51,229 nucleotides of DNA from an uncultured Opitutales bacterium (lineage in GTDB: Bacteria; Verrucomicrobiota; Verrucomicrobiia; Opitutales; Seribacteraceae), in NCBI GenBank assembly GCA_938091675.1, contig CALKMX010000055.1, positions 1 through 51,229 on the forward strand, written 5' to 3'. The notes below the pieces were generated by a model. It searched no databases, had not been told where the DNA came from, and saw nothing but the letters and a program-made list of their open reading frames with translations. Position 1 is the first letter of the stretch, and every line of letters starts with the position of its first letter. Position numbers and translations under genes: made by a program. Positions 1 through 10,427 of the stretch are shown piece by piece.

Positions 1-94
1 TGGCAGCTTAAGCCATTTTAACCGTATCTTTATGGAATACAAGGAATGCTCTCCCGGTAGGTGGCGATCCAAGTTTAAGGCTGCGTAAGGTGAT

Positions 95-301
95 TCAAGC
101 TTTTCTGCGTCGGGCACGAAAGAAAGAGAAGATTCTGAATAACCCCCACCATATTCCAAAATAAACGAGGGAATAGAGCAAGCCTCCCCCAAGAGCCATC
201 ATTTTGGGACCACCGTCTGCTGCCCATTCATCCCAAACTTCTTTCTGTTGTTCCTTGAGGACGAAACTGGCGTATTCATAAAGGCAATCAAAACGAAGCA
301 T
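95..301 (-). CDS. small hypothetical membrane protein
   Basis: 68-aa ORF with one hydrophobic segment (MALGGGLLYSLVYFGIWWGLFRIF) and basic C-terminus; resembles the C-terminal part of the neighbouring ORF 487-885. Confidence 0.45.
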   Translation of the reverse strand: MLRFDCLYEYASFVLKEQQKEVWDEWAADGGPKMMALGGGLLYSLVYFGIWWGLFRIFSFFRARRRKA

Positions 302-486
302 GGTTGCCCAAAGAATAAGCCCCCATCCGATCAGGCAAAATAAGAGGCAGCTTGCTCAGGTGGGTAATGGGGATTTTTTGTAATTCCCTAAAATCAGAAG
401 GAGGGGAGGTAAAAGATACCACACCGCCAATACCGGCTGCGAATAATTGAAGGGCTCAATTACTTCCATGAAGCTTGAAACCAAAA

Positions 487-885
487 CTAGTTAGACCGAG
501 ATTTCAAGAAACTTAGCTTCCCCACAATCCAGCCAATGGCTAGCCAGGAAAGAAAATACAGGAGGGCGAGTATCCATCCGCCAAAAAGGGCACCGGTCAG
601 GCTTGCTCCGTCCGTTGCCCATTTTTGCCAGGCCTCTTCTTTTTCTGGGCCTTCGGGTAATGAATGAGCCAATTCTGCAAGGTAATCGAAATAAAGCCAG
701 GTGGCCAAATTAACCAGCAACCATCCAAGTATGGTAAAAAGAATCAGGGATGCCCAAAGGGGTAAACGAAACTTCCCAAAAAACCTTGGGAGGATGAGAG
801 TTGGTGGAATCAGTAAAAAGATACCCCATACAATCAGGTAAGTTGGAATCGGCCCAAGGATTGGAGGTAAAAAGCCTGGGGGCAT
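487..885 (-). CDS. hypothetical multi-pass membrane protein
   Basis: 132-aa ORF with about three hydrophobic segments; just downstream of aspS on the same strand. Confidence 0.6.
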   Translation of the reverse strand: MPPGFLPPILGPIPTYLIVWGIFLLIPPTLILPRFFGKFRLPLWASLILFTILGWLLVNLATWLYFDYLAELAHSLPEGPEKEEAWQKWATDGASLTGALFGGWILALLYFLSWLAIGWIVGKLSFLKSRSN

Positions 886-898
886 AACAAAATGAACC

Positions 899-2683
<1,785 letters not shown>

Positions 2684-2822
2684 GAGTGCTTGATGGAAAA
2701 ACGGAAGACAATACCTGATGGTTGTTCGGTTGGCAAGCGGGATGAGGTGTACAGACCAATCCCTTAAAATTATTGATTCCCCGCTTTTCTCCGGATGAAT
2801 TTTGCGTTATGGAGAACTACCT

Positions 2823-4046
2823 ATGGCACGAATTAATTCCCATTACGATAAATTATCTGCTGGCTATCTTTTTCCTGAGATTGCCCGTAGAACCAACGCC
2901 TTTTTGGAGCAAAATCCCGGAGTGCAAGTCCTGCGCCTGGGCATAGGAGACACCACTGAGCCAATCGTTCCTGCGGTTCTTGATGGTTTAGACCAAGGAG
3001 TTAAGAGTCTGGGCAATGCAGACACCTATTCCGGGTACGGACCATCTGAGGGAGTGCTTCCCCTGCGTCAGGGACTGGCAGGTTTGTATGCTGAGCGTGG
3101 AGTGAAGCTGGATCCGTCTGAAATTTTTGTTTCCGATGGGGCGAAGTCAGACTCCGCCAATATTCAAGGCGTTTTTTCTCAGGATAGCGTGGTTGCAGTA
3201 CAGGACCCTGCCTATCCGGTCTATGTGGACAGCAATGTGATTGCGGGGCGAACCGGGTTGGCTGGTTCGACCGGGTACGAAGGTTTGGTCTACATGCCCT
3301 GCACCGAGGAAAACGGATTTTTTCCCGAGCTTCCTGATCAGAAAGTAGACCTCATTTACATATGCAGTCCCAACAATCCTACGGGTGCCGTGGCTACCAG
3401 GGAACAACTCAAAAGCTTTGTCGACTATGCCAATGAGCACAAAGCGGTTATCTTTTTTGATTCCGCTTATGCCGCCTTTATCACGGACCCTGTACTCCCC
3501 CGTTCCATTTATGAAATCGAGGGGGCTGAAACCTGTGCGATCGAGATGAACAGTTTTTCCAAGACTGCCGGGTTTACCGGAGTCCGCCTGGCCTGGACCA
3601 TCGTTCCTAAAACCTTGGCGACGGAGGATTCCGAAGCGGGCAAAGTTCACGCCCTGTGGACCCGGCGACAGAACACATTTTTTAATGGTGCTTCCAATAT
3701 TGTGCAGGCCGGCGGAATCGCTGCTTTGTCTCCCAAGGGACGTGAGCAGACCGATGCTCAGGTTGCCTTCTACCTGGAAAATGCCCGCATCATCAACGAG
3801 GGACTGAAATCTCTTGGTATTACCACTTATGGCGGGGGGAATGCACCCTATGTCTGGTTAAAAACTCCAGGCGGACTTTCTTCATGGGAATTCTTCGACA
3901 AATTACTGAACGAGTGTCATGTAGTGGGAACTCCTGGATCAGGATTCGGACCAGCAGGTGAGGGTTTCTTCCGCCTCAGTGCTTTTGGACACAGAGAAAA
4001 TGTCGAAAAGGCGGTGGGCTCAATCAAAGAAAACTTGCAGATCTAG
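2823..4046 (+). CDS. dapL: LL-diaminopimelate aminotransferase
   Basis: [23 protein letters not shown]...[10 protein letters not shown]...SNPNNPTG-type and [15 protein letters not shown] motifs; ATG at 2823 preceded by GGAG (ORF track starts at 2802). Confidence 0.93.
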   Translation: MARINSHYDKLSAGYLFPEIARRTNAFLEQNPGVQVLRLGIGDTTEPIVPAVLDGLDQGVKSLGNADTYSGYGPSEGVLPLRQGLAGLYAERGVKLDPSEIFVSDGAKSDSANIQGVFSQDSVVAVQDPAYPVYVDSNVIAGRTGLAGSTGYEGLVYMPCTEENGFFPELPDQKVDLIYICSPNNPTGAVATREQLKSFVDYANEHKAVIFFDSAYAAFITDPVLPRSIYEIEGAETCAIEMNSFSKTAGFTGVRLAWTIVPKTLATEDSEAGKVHALWTRRQNTFFNGASNIVQAGGIAALSPKGREQTDAQVAFYLENARIINEGLKSLGITTYGGGNAPYVWLKTPGGLSSWEFFDKLLNECHVVGTPGSGFGPAGEGFFRLSAFGHRENVEKAVGSIKENLQI

Positions 4047-4090
4047 CGGAATTTTAAAGTACAAGCCTGGCGGATCCGGGCGATCCTGGA

Positions 4091-5455
4091 TTACTTGTTA
4101 AATTGGCGGGCAATCCGTAGGTAGCGGTTCGACTCATTGTCTCCCAGCAAAAGGGATTGGGATAGCCACTCCTCTGCCTTGGCATAATTTTGGTCGGTTC
4201 CCTGTCCGAGGAAATGCATGATGCCGACATAACGAATAGACTGTGGATCCTTGTCCAACGCTGCCTTGAGGAAGTTTTCGCGTGCCTGGTCAAATTCCTG
4301 TCTTTTGTAGTGCAGAAGTCCAAGTTCTCGAAGTGCGTCCGATCTACCTTGTCCGGCAATTTCCTTGAGCATTCTTTTCGCCGCAGCTTCATCCTTTTCT
4401 ATAGAGAGCATTTCCAACGCCATTTGGACAGGATCGCTTGAGGGACCAGAATTGATTTTCCTTGGCATAGGAACCCGGGGGGAGTCCGAATTGGTCGATT
4501 TGTTTGAAGATTTGAGGGATGAGTTTTGAGCAAGGTTATTTACCGCCCTTTTCTCACCATCAGGAATGGAAGAATTACGGGCCGGGGTTTTGACCAATAA
4601 GTTTTCGAAACGCCTCAGTTGCAAAGCTGCCTCAGAAGAACCGGCATTTGCAGCTTGCCGTAACCATTGCACCCCATGATCGAGGTTTCGTTCAATACCG
4701 TCCCCCAGCGAAAGCTTCATTCCCAGTGTGAGTTGAGCCATGACCAACCCCTTGTCCGCTGCCGCACGGATCCAACGGTTGGCAAAGTCGTTGTTCCGGG
4801 CAATTCCGTCTCCTGAAGAATAAGCCATCCCCAGATAGAACATACCCAGGGGAAGTCGGCTGCGGGCAGCTTGGGAACACCAGGAAATCGCTTCCTTGGA
4901 GTCACGGGAAACACCAATTCCGGTAAAATAAATCATCCCAAGGGTTGCCTGAGCGGTGGCCAATCCCTGGTCCGCGGCACGTTCCAAATTCCGCATCCCT
5001 TTTTCTACATTTCTGGGGGGGTTGTCTATTTCCATCAAACCAACACAAAAAAGGGCAATGGGATCTTTGGCTTTTGCTAAATCCCTGAGGTTCGAATGCA
5101 GATAGGCTTCATCGTAAAGAAATTGTCCACGCTCAACCTTGTTTCGTTCCAGTTCAATGGAAGCCAGCACGGCCATGCCAATGCCCCCATCTTCCTTGGC
5201 GGCAAGTTTTGCCCAGCGCTCGGATTCTCCAAGGTCAATAGGCAAGCCCTTTTCCCCATACTTGTAAAAGAGAGCAAGGGAACCCTGGTAATACTTGTCT
5301 CCTTCCAGGGCTTTCGATTGAACAAAGCTAAGGTCATTTTTTAAAGCTGAACCGTAAGAAAGGCACGAAAACAGGGGTATGGTCATGGAAAACAATAACC
5401 ATGTTGGGACTACGGACTTGAGTACTTGGTCTAGGCTTTGACCTTTAACGGGCAT
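4091..5455 (-). CDS. Sel1-repeat (TPR-like) protein, probably exported
   Basis: 454 aa with repeated A...LG.MY..G.G...N...A..W...AA..G motifs; hydrophobic N-terminus with LFSC lipobox-like stretch. Confidence 0.85.
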   Translation of the reverse strand: MPVKGQSLDQVLKSVVPTWLLFSMTIPLFSCLSYGSALKNDLSFVQSKALEGDKYYQGSLALFYKYGEKGLPIDLGESERWAKLAAKEDGGIGMAVLASIELERNKVERGQFLYDEAYLHSNLRDLAKAKDPIALFCVGLMEIDNPPRNVEKGMRNLERAADQGLATAQATLGMIYFTGIGVSRDSKEAISWCSQAARSRLPLGMFYLGMAYSSGDGIARNNDFANRWIRAAADKGLVMAQLTLGMKLSLGDGIERNLDHGVQWLRQAANAGSSEAALQLRRFENLLVKTPARNSSIPDGEKRAVNNLAQNSSLKSSNKSTNSDSPRVPMPRKINSGPSSDPVQMALEMLSIEKDEAAAKRMLKEIAGQGRSDALRELGLLHYKRQEFDQARENFLKAALDKDPQSIRYVGIMHFLGQGTDQNYAKAEEWLSQSLLLGDNESNRYLRIARQFNK

Positions 5456-5528
5456 AACATTTTTGCTATTTTTTTAGAAATATGAGGATTTGTGCAAGGT
5501 CAAATAACTTCAACTACTTTACCGACCA

Positions 5529-5753
5529 ATGACAGGGGAGTTTCTTACCTGTAAGGATTGCGATTTCGAATGGCATCGAAAAGACGGATTGGCATGCCCT
5601 ATTTGCAAAAATAAATCAGATACCGAAATAACGCCTGAGTATGAGGGTGGCATGTTTGGTACGGGAAAAAAGCCGAAAAGATTGGCTCTTTATTACCAGG
5701 CAATCGGACTTATCGCACTGGTCTATCTGTTGTACCTAGTCTTTGGGGCTTAG
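5529..5753 (+). CDS. small zinc-ribbon protein with C-terminal TM segment
   Basis: 74 aa; CKDCDFEW...CPIC motif followed by hydrophobic C-terminus. Confidence 0.6.
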   Translation: MTGEFLTCKDCDFEWHRKDGLACPICKNKSDTEITPEYEGGMFGTGKKPKRLALYYQAIGLIALVYLLYLVFGA

Positions 5754-5779
5754 CGCACTTGTGCGGCTCAACCGATCGG

Positions 5780-6193
5780 TCAATTTAGGTCAGGTGGTGG
5801 AGATTTGTAAGACTGCGGAAGAAAAGGATCGGCAAAAGCCTGTTTAAAGTCATATCCACCCTCAAAATCTTCCAAGGAATCATTTTCAGTGCGACCGAGT
5901 ATTCCGTGCTCAACCAGATTAAACACAATTTCACCAAAATCGCGGCATTTCCGGATGTTCCAATGATCCATCAAAGTCATGGTCATGGGACCGAACCGTT
6001 CCAGGGCATATTCCCGAATGCCCTCAAGTAACTCATTGCCGGACACATGACCGCACTTGTCCTTGTCTTTTTTTTCCATGGCTTTGAGCGTGTGGTCCAG
6101 GGCCTCTCTAATAAAATAATAGGCACCTTTGCCAAACCGGCTATCCTGGTCGTGTATCTCTCGGATCACATCGGGAAAGTTTTTGTCGCTCAT
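5780..6193 (-). CDS. conserved protein, Minf_1886-like family
   Basis: 137 aa; RFGKGAYYFIREALDHTLK...CGHVSGNELLEGIREYALERFGPM...W.I..C.DFGEIVFNLVE pattern recalled for this PVC/Planctomycete family. Confidence 0.7.
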   Translation of the reverse strand: MSDKNFPDVIREIHDQDSRFGKGAYYFIREALDHTLKAMEKKDKDKCGHVSGNELLEGIREYALERFGPMTMTLMDHWNIRKCRDFGEIVFNLVEHGILGRTENDSLEDFEGGYDFKQAFADPFLPQSYKSPPPDLN

Positions 6194-6263
6194 CTGAAGG
6201 AATTGATGTAAGGAAGAGGTTTATCCCATAAGCTTTAACACACTTCCCAAGCAACCACAATTT

Positions 6264-6749
6264 ATGAAAATTTCATATTCCTTGGCGAAAGACCGGGCAT
6301 CTCCGCACTGTATTTCCTGGACCTACAGAAAAAAGAGATTCCGTAAATATTTCCGTACCCGCATTGATGCATTCAGTTTTCGCAACCAGAAAGAATTTGA
6401 GCTGGGGGTAAAGGATCGTGAAGCGATCGAGAATGAGGTGATTTTTTTGGTTCTTTCCGAAATAAAAGACAAGCTAACCAGTTTAGAGGAACGAATTTTC
6501 AGAATGGAGGAATCTTTTCTCGATCAGCAGGAGTCGATGCGGGAAATCCGCAAGCCGCCCGCACCCAAAATCCTCAAAATTACTGAAGCTGCCAAAGTTT
6601 TACGTATCTCCAGGAGAAAACTGTATTACCTATTGGATAAAAAAGTTTTTAAGAAATACAAACTTCCCCATACCCGCACCACATTCATAAAGCTCGATGA
6701 GGTGGAAAAAGCACTCGGATCATCCAATATCGATGATTTGTTGCGTTGA
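6264..6749 (+). CDS. DNA-binding protein: integrase arm-like N-terminus, coiled coil, excisionase/MerR-like HTH
   Basis: N-term ISWTYRKKRFRKYFRTRIDAFSFRNQKEFEL resembles tyrosine-recombinase arm-binding domain; C-term ILKITEAAKVLRISRRKLYYLLDKKVFKKYKLPHTRTTFIKLDEVEKAL resembles HTH_17. Confidence 0.6.
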   Translation: MKISYSLAKDRASPHCISWTYRKKRFRKYFRTRIDAFSFRNQKEFELGVKDREAIENEVIFLVLSEIKDKLTSLEERIFRMEESFLDQQESMREIRKPPAPKILKITEAAKVLRISRRKLYYLLDKKVFKKYKLPHTRTTFIKLDEVEKALGSSNIDDLLR

Positions 6750-6786
6750 TTGGTAATTTTATTTGCAAATCATAGTTTTATATTTT

Positions 6787-6816
6787 CTTTGCCTGAGCTC
6801 CTGAGTTGTGGCAAAG
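6787..6816 (+). terminator. possible hairpin/terminator upstream of the aldolase gene
   Basis: CTTTGCC-N16-GGCAAAG perfect 7-bp stem, ATTATTTTT downstream; long loop makes it weak. Confidence 0.3.
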
Positions 6817-6853
6817 AGGATTATTTTTACACCCTTAAATTTTAATTATCAAT

Positions 6854-7921
6854 ATGAGTAAAAAGTTCCCAGGAGGAGTTGCCACTGGAGATGCTGTGCA
6901 AGCGATCTTCGATGATGCCAAAGAAAACGAATACGCATTGCCTGCGGTCAATGTGGTAAACAGCCACACCGTCAATGCGGTGATTGAAACGGCAGCAGCC
7001 GTTAACTCACCTGTTATGGTGCAGTTTTCCAATGGTGGCGGACAGTTTTTTGCCGGTAAGAGCTTAAGCAACGACGACCAGCGGGGTGCAATTGCTGGGT
7101 CTGTTTCCGGTGCTATGCATGTTCACGCGATGGCAGAAGCCTACGATGTGCCGGTTATCCTGCACACGGATCATGCCGCCAGGAAACTGCTTCCCTGGAT
7201 TGATGGTTTGCTTGATGCCAGTGAAAAATTTCATGAGAAAGAGGGGAAGTCTTTATACAGTTCACACATGCTGGACCTTTCCGAAGAAGCAATTGAGGAG
7301 AATTTAGCGACATCCAAGGAATATTTCGAACGGATGAACCGGATGGATATGACCATCGAGATTGAGCTGGGAGTTACGGGCGGTGAGGAAGATGGAGTGG
7401 ACAATACCGATATCGACAGCGCCCGTCTCTACACTCAACCGGAAGAAGTCAATCAGGCTTATGAAATCCTATCCTCTGTTAGCAACCGTTTTACAGTGGC
7501 TGCAGCTTTTGGAAATGTTCACGGAGTTTACAAGCCGGGCAATGTGGAACTTACCCCTGTTATCCTTAAGAATTCACAGGAGTTTGTGAAAGAAAAGCAC
7601 GGACTTTCTGGCAAACCGATCAGTTTTGTTTTTCATGGCGGATCCGGTTCTTCCCGCGAGCAAATTCGTGAGGCAATTGGATACGGCGTTGTAAAAATGA
7701 ACCTGGATACCGATATGCAATGGGCGTTCTGGGATGGAGTGCATGGCTATTACAAGGAAAAGAAAGATTACCTGCAGGCACAACTGGGCAATCCCGAAGG
7801 TGATGATAAGCCAAACAAAAAGTTTTACGATCCCCGGATGTGGTTGCGTGCGGGTGAGGTTGCTTTTGTTGAGCGCCTCAGGCGTTCTTTTGACGACCTA
7901 AATTGCATCAACAGAAACTAG
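6854..7921 (+). CDS. fbaA: class II fructose-bisphosphate aldolase
   Basis: 355 aa; ALPAVNVVNSHTVNAVIE, VILHTDHAARKLLPWIDGLL, FVFHGGSGS, KMNLDTDMQWAFWDGV. Confidence 0.93.
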   Translation: MSKKFPGGVATGDAVQAIFDDAKENEYALPAVNVVNSHTVNAVIETAAAVNSPVMVQFSNGGGQFFAGKSLSNDDQRGAIAGSVSGAMHVHAMAEAYDVPVILHTDHAARKLLPWIDGLLDASEKFHEKEGKSLYSSHMLDLSEEAIEENLATSKEYFERMNRMDMTIEIELGVTGGEEDGVDNTDIDSARLYTQPEEVNQAYEILSSVSNRFTVAAAFGNVHGVYKPGNVELTPVILKNSQEFVKEKHGLSGKPISFVFHGGSGSSREQIREAIGYGVVKMNLDTDMQWAFWDGVHGYYKEKKDYLQAQLGNPEGDDKPNKKFYDPRMWLRAGEVAFVERLRRSFDDLNCINRN

Positions 7922-7947
7922 GCGGAGCATCTATAATTTTGCTTTCT

Positions 7948-7974
7948 AGCCCCTCGGTGGAGGGGCTTTTTTTT
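7948..7974 (+). terminator. rho-independent terminator after the aldolase gene
   Basis: AGCCCCTC-GGTG-GAGGGGCT stem-loop followed by T-run. Confidence 0.92.
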
Positions 7975-8049
7975 GCGTAAATTATCTATTCAGTATAAAT
8001 AATTATTTTACACTTTGCCATTTGCCCATTTTTGCATAAGAAGGGAGTT

Positions 8050-8319
8050 ATGACAGATACAGATCAAGATTTACCCAAGCGAGTTGTCCGAACCATCACC
8101 TTAACCGAGGATGATCTTAACATGCTGGATGAGGTTGAGCGCGTACTCTCCAAGACCGGTCACCGTGTTAAGACTGATTCTAAGCTAATCCGTGCTGCCA
8201 TAAATGTGGCATCCCGCGTTCTTCACGGGAAAGCCTACGACATCAATGAGATCGCAGAAAAAGTGGTGCGGGAAGACGGTCGTTCTTTGAGCAAACTGAT
8301 CGCCAAGAAAAAACCTTAG
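8050..8319 (+). CDS. small hypothetical protein, ribbon-helix-helix-like
   Basis: KRVVRTITLTEDDLNMLDEVERVLSKTGHRVKTDSKLIRAAINVA has beta-helix-helix character; ATG 8050 preferred over the TTG at 8032 used in the ORF track. Confidence 0.6.
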   Translation: MTDTDQDLPKRVVRTITLTEDDLNMLDEVERVLSKTGHRVKTDSKLIRAAINVASRVLHGKAYDINEIAEKVVREDGRSLSKLIAKKKP

Positions 8320-8325
8320 CTCAAG

Positions 8326-10317
8326 TTACTTGGCTAACCATTGAATTATTTCTTTCGGTTTTTCCGTTTTTAGCTCAATTTTTTGTTTATTGACCCATAG
8401 GGATTTTTCATTCCTTTGGACAAAGAATACTGGTCGGTGTCCAATGTTTCTTAGTTCGTCTGCCAACTCCCGGATATACGCTTCTGGACCGCTTATTTCA
8501 ATGATACCCATGGCCGCCTCGGTCTGTGCACATAGTGCGTGCCCGATGCCATCGGGAGTTTGTTTGATCAATTTCGGGTATCCTCCCAATGCCTCCTGAT
8601 ATTCTGTCTGCCATGCGGCTGAATTTTCTGCTAGTTGACCCAAGGTATGGAAACAGCGGAGCATCGAGGAATTGCCGGATGGAATGGCATGATCATACCA
8701 TGATTTTTTTCGCACCGGACCGGCATTTTTCATCGTTTCGGAACTACTGTAATATCCGGGAATACTGGGGTCTTTAAAGCGATCAACAGCTAAATTTATC
8801 AGCTCCTCGGCTCGCCCGACCCAATCCTTCAATTTTCCTAAGTTCCAAATTTCAGAAATTGCACCAAAGGAAAGCATCGCCTCCGCCCAAAAGGCATAAT
8901 CTTCAAGAAATCCGTAGGAGCTTTTGGACTGATCTGGATAAAGGAGTGACGCAACACTACCATCGGACAGTCGGAAAGAGGATTCCATCCAGTTAAGTAG
9001 ATCGGCAGCCCGGATAATTAAAGATTTATCTCCGAGGGCAATGCCTGCATCAATCAGTCCGCGAACCAGCAAGGCATGCAGGGCACAGGATCTTTTTTCA
9101 TCCCTTTCTGGCTTTTCTGAAAGAGACCGGTCTGAATATAGTTTTAGGAGGATTTGTTGTTGTTTCTCCATCGATACAACATCCTGATTAATCAGGCAGG
9201 GGAGAAAAAGATCAGCTGATGATTTTGCGAAAGGCCCCCAAAGATTTTTCACTTCATCCGCATCCTTGGTTCCAAGAACCTTGACCAGTTCATCATAGGT
9301 CCAGAGGTAGTGTGCCCCTTCCATTTCATTGACTTCTGCTGATAGAGAACTGGCATATCCCGTTTGAGGGTCGCCCATATCCCGATCGATCCAATGGAGG
9401 GTTTTTTGGATTACCTGGAGATCTTCTGCATTCTGAAATTTCCTCAAAGCCCTCGAATAAGTGGATAGAAGAAGGGCATTATCAGAGAGCATTTTCTCAA
9501 AATGGGGCGAAGACCAATCCCGGTCCAAACAGTAGCGGAAAAAACCACCGTTTACATGATCAAACAACCCACCGTTCGCCATTTTCCCGAGGGTCTTTTG
9601 CAAGCAAAAGTCTATGCGATTCGAAAAGGTCGGATTCATTCTGACAGCCTGTGTTTCGCTAAGAGCAAAGAGGAAATCCATTTTCATGGGGGATGGGAAT
9701 TTGGGAGGGGGAGTAAACCCGCCCTTTTCATCATCATGTGCCTGGGTAAGAGTTTGCCCTGCCTCGAGGAGTAACTCTTTGTTCCAATCCCTCGGGTCTG
9801 AAAGGTTGGCATTGTTTAAATGGAGCAGGTTAGCTAAGGCATTTTTCCCGTTTTCCTCCAATTCCTCCCGTCCATTTCGGAAATGTTCGGCAATTCGCAA
9901 TAAAACCTGGGGCCAGGGGGCAATTCCTTGGCCATTATCCTCCTTGGGGAAATAAGTGCCGCACCAAAAAGGGGCTCCATCTGGCAGGCAGAACGCATGC
10001 AGGGGCCACCCAGCTGACTGATTGAAAATCCGCGATGCCTCCATGTAAAAAAGGTCGATATCAGGTCGTTCCTCACGGTCCACTTTGATACATACAAAAT
10101 GCCGGTTCATGATGGATGCGATGTAGGCGTCCTCATAATTATCCCGGGACATTTGCCTGCACCAGTGACAGGAAGCATAGCCGATCGAGACAATGATGGG
10201 TTTGTCGAGCTCCTTTGCCTGTTTGAATGCTTCATTTGTCCAAGGCAGCCAGTTAACAGGCTGCTTAGATGAATCTTTGAGGTAGGGGCTGGGTTGACTT
10301 TCTAAAGCGTTAGGCAT
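8326..10317 (-). CDS. thioredoxin-domain / YyaL-SSP411 family (DUF255) protein
   Basis: MPNALESQPSPYLKDSSKQPVNWLPW...IVSIGYASCHWCRQM...VDREERPDID...GWPLHAFCLPDGAPFWCGTYFP; start placed at Met 10317 rather than 10377. Confidence 0.9.
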   Translation of the reverse strand: MPNALESQPSPYLKDSSKQPVNWLPWTNEAFKQAKELDKPIIVSIGYASCHWCRQMSRDNYEDAYIASIMNRHFVCIKVDREERPDIDLFYMEASRIFNQSAGWPLHAFCLPDGAPFWCGTYFPKEDNGQGIAPWPQVLLRIAEHFRNGREELEENGKNALANLLHLNNANLSDPRDWNKELLLEAGQTLTQAHDDEKGGFTPPPKFPSPMKMDFLFALSETQAVRMNPTFSNRIDFCLQKTLGKMANGGLFDHVNGGFFRYCLDRDWSSPHFEKMLSDNALLLSTYSRALRKFQNAEDLQVIQKTLHWIDRDMGDPQTGYASSLSAEVNEMEGAHYLWTYDELVKVLGTKDADEVKNLWGPFAKSSADLFLPCLINQDVVSMEKQQQILLKLYSDRSLSEKPERDEKRSCALHALLVRGLIDAGIALGDKSLIIRAADLLNWMESSFRLSDGSVASLLYPDQSKSSYGFLEDYAFWAEAMLSFGAISEIWNLGKLKDWVGRAEELINLAVDRFKDPSIPGYYSSSETMKNAGPVRKKSWYDHAIPSGNSSMLRCFHTLGQLAENSAAWQTEYQEALGGYPKLIKQTPDGIGHALCAQTEAAMGIIEISGPEAYIRELADELRNIGHRPVFFVQRNEKSLWVNKQKIELKTEKPKEIIQWLAK

Positions 10318-10427
10318 GAGAGAAATGGATCTGTAGATCATGACAGAGAATTTCATGCTGCCCAAGCTCCAATACATTTGTGTGTTTTCCCATTGTCGAT
10401 GAGCAGGTTCCGTTTTACGGAAGAGAG

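Noticed and set aside
3147-3650. 167-aa - strand ORF within dapL
   Set aside because: Shadow ORF antisense to dapL active-site region.
5085-5100. GGTTCGAATGCA resembling a tRNA T-arm
   Set aside because: No acceptor/anticodon pairing around it and it lies in the Sel1-repeat coding sequence.
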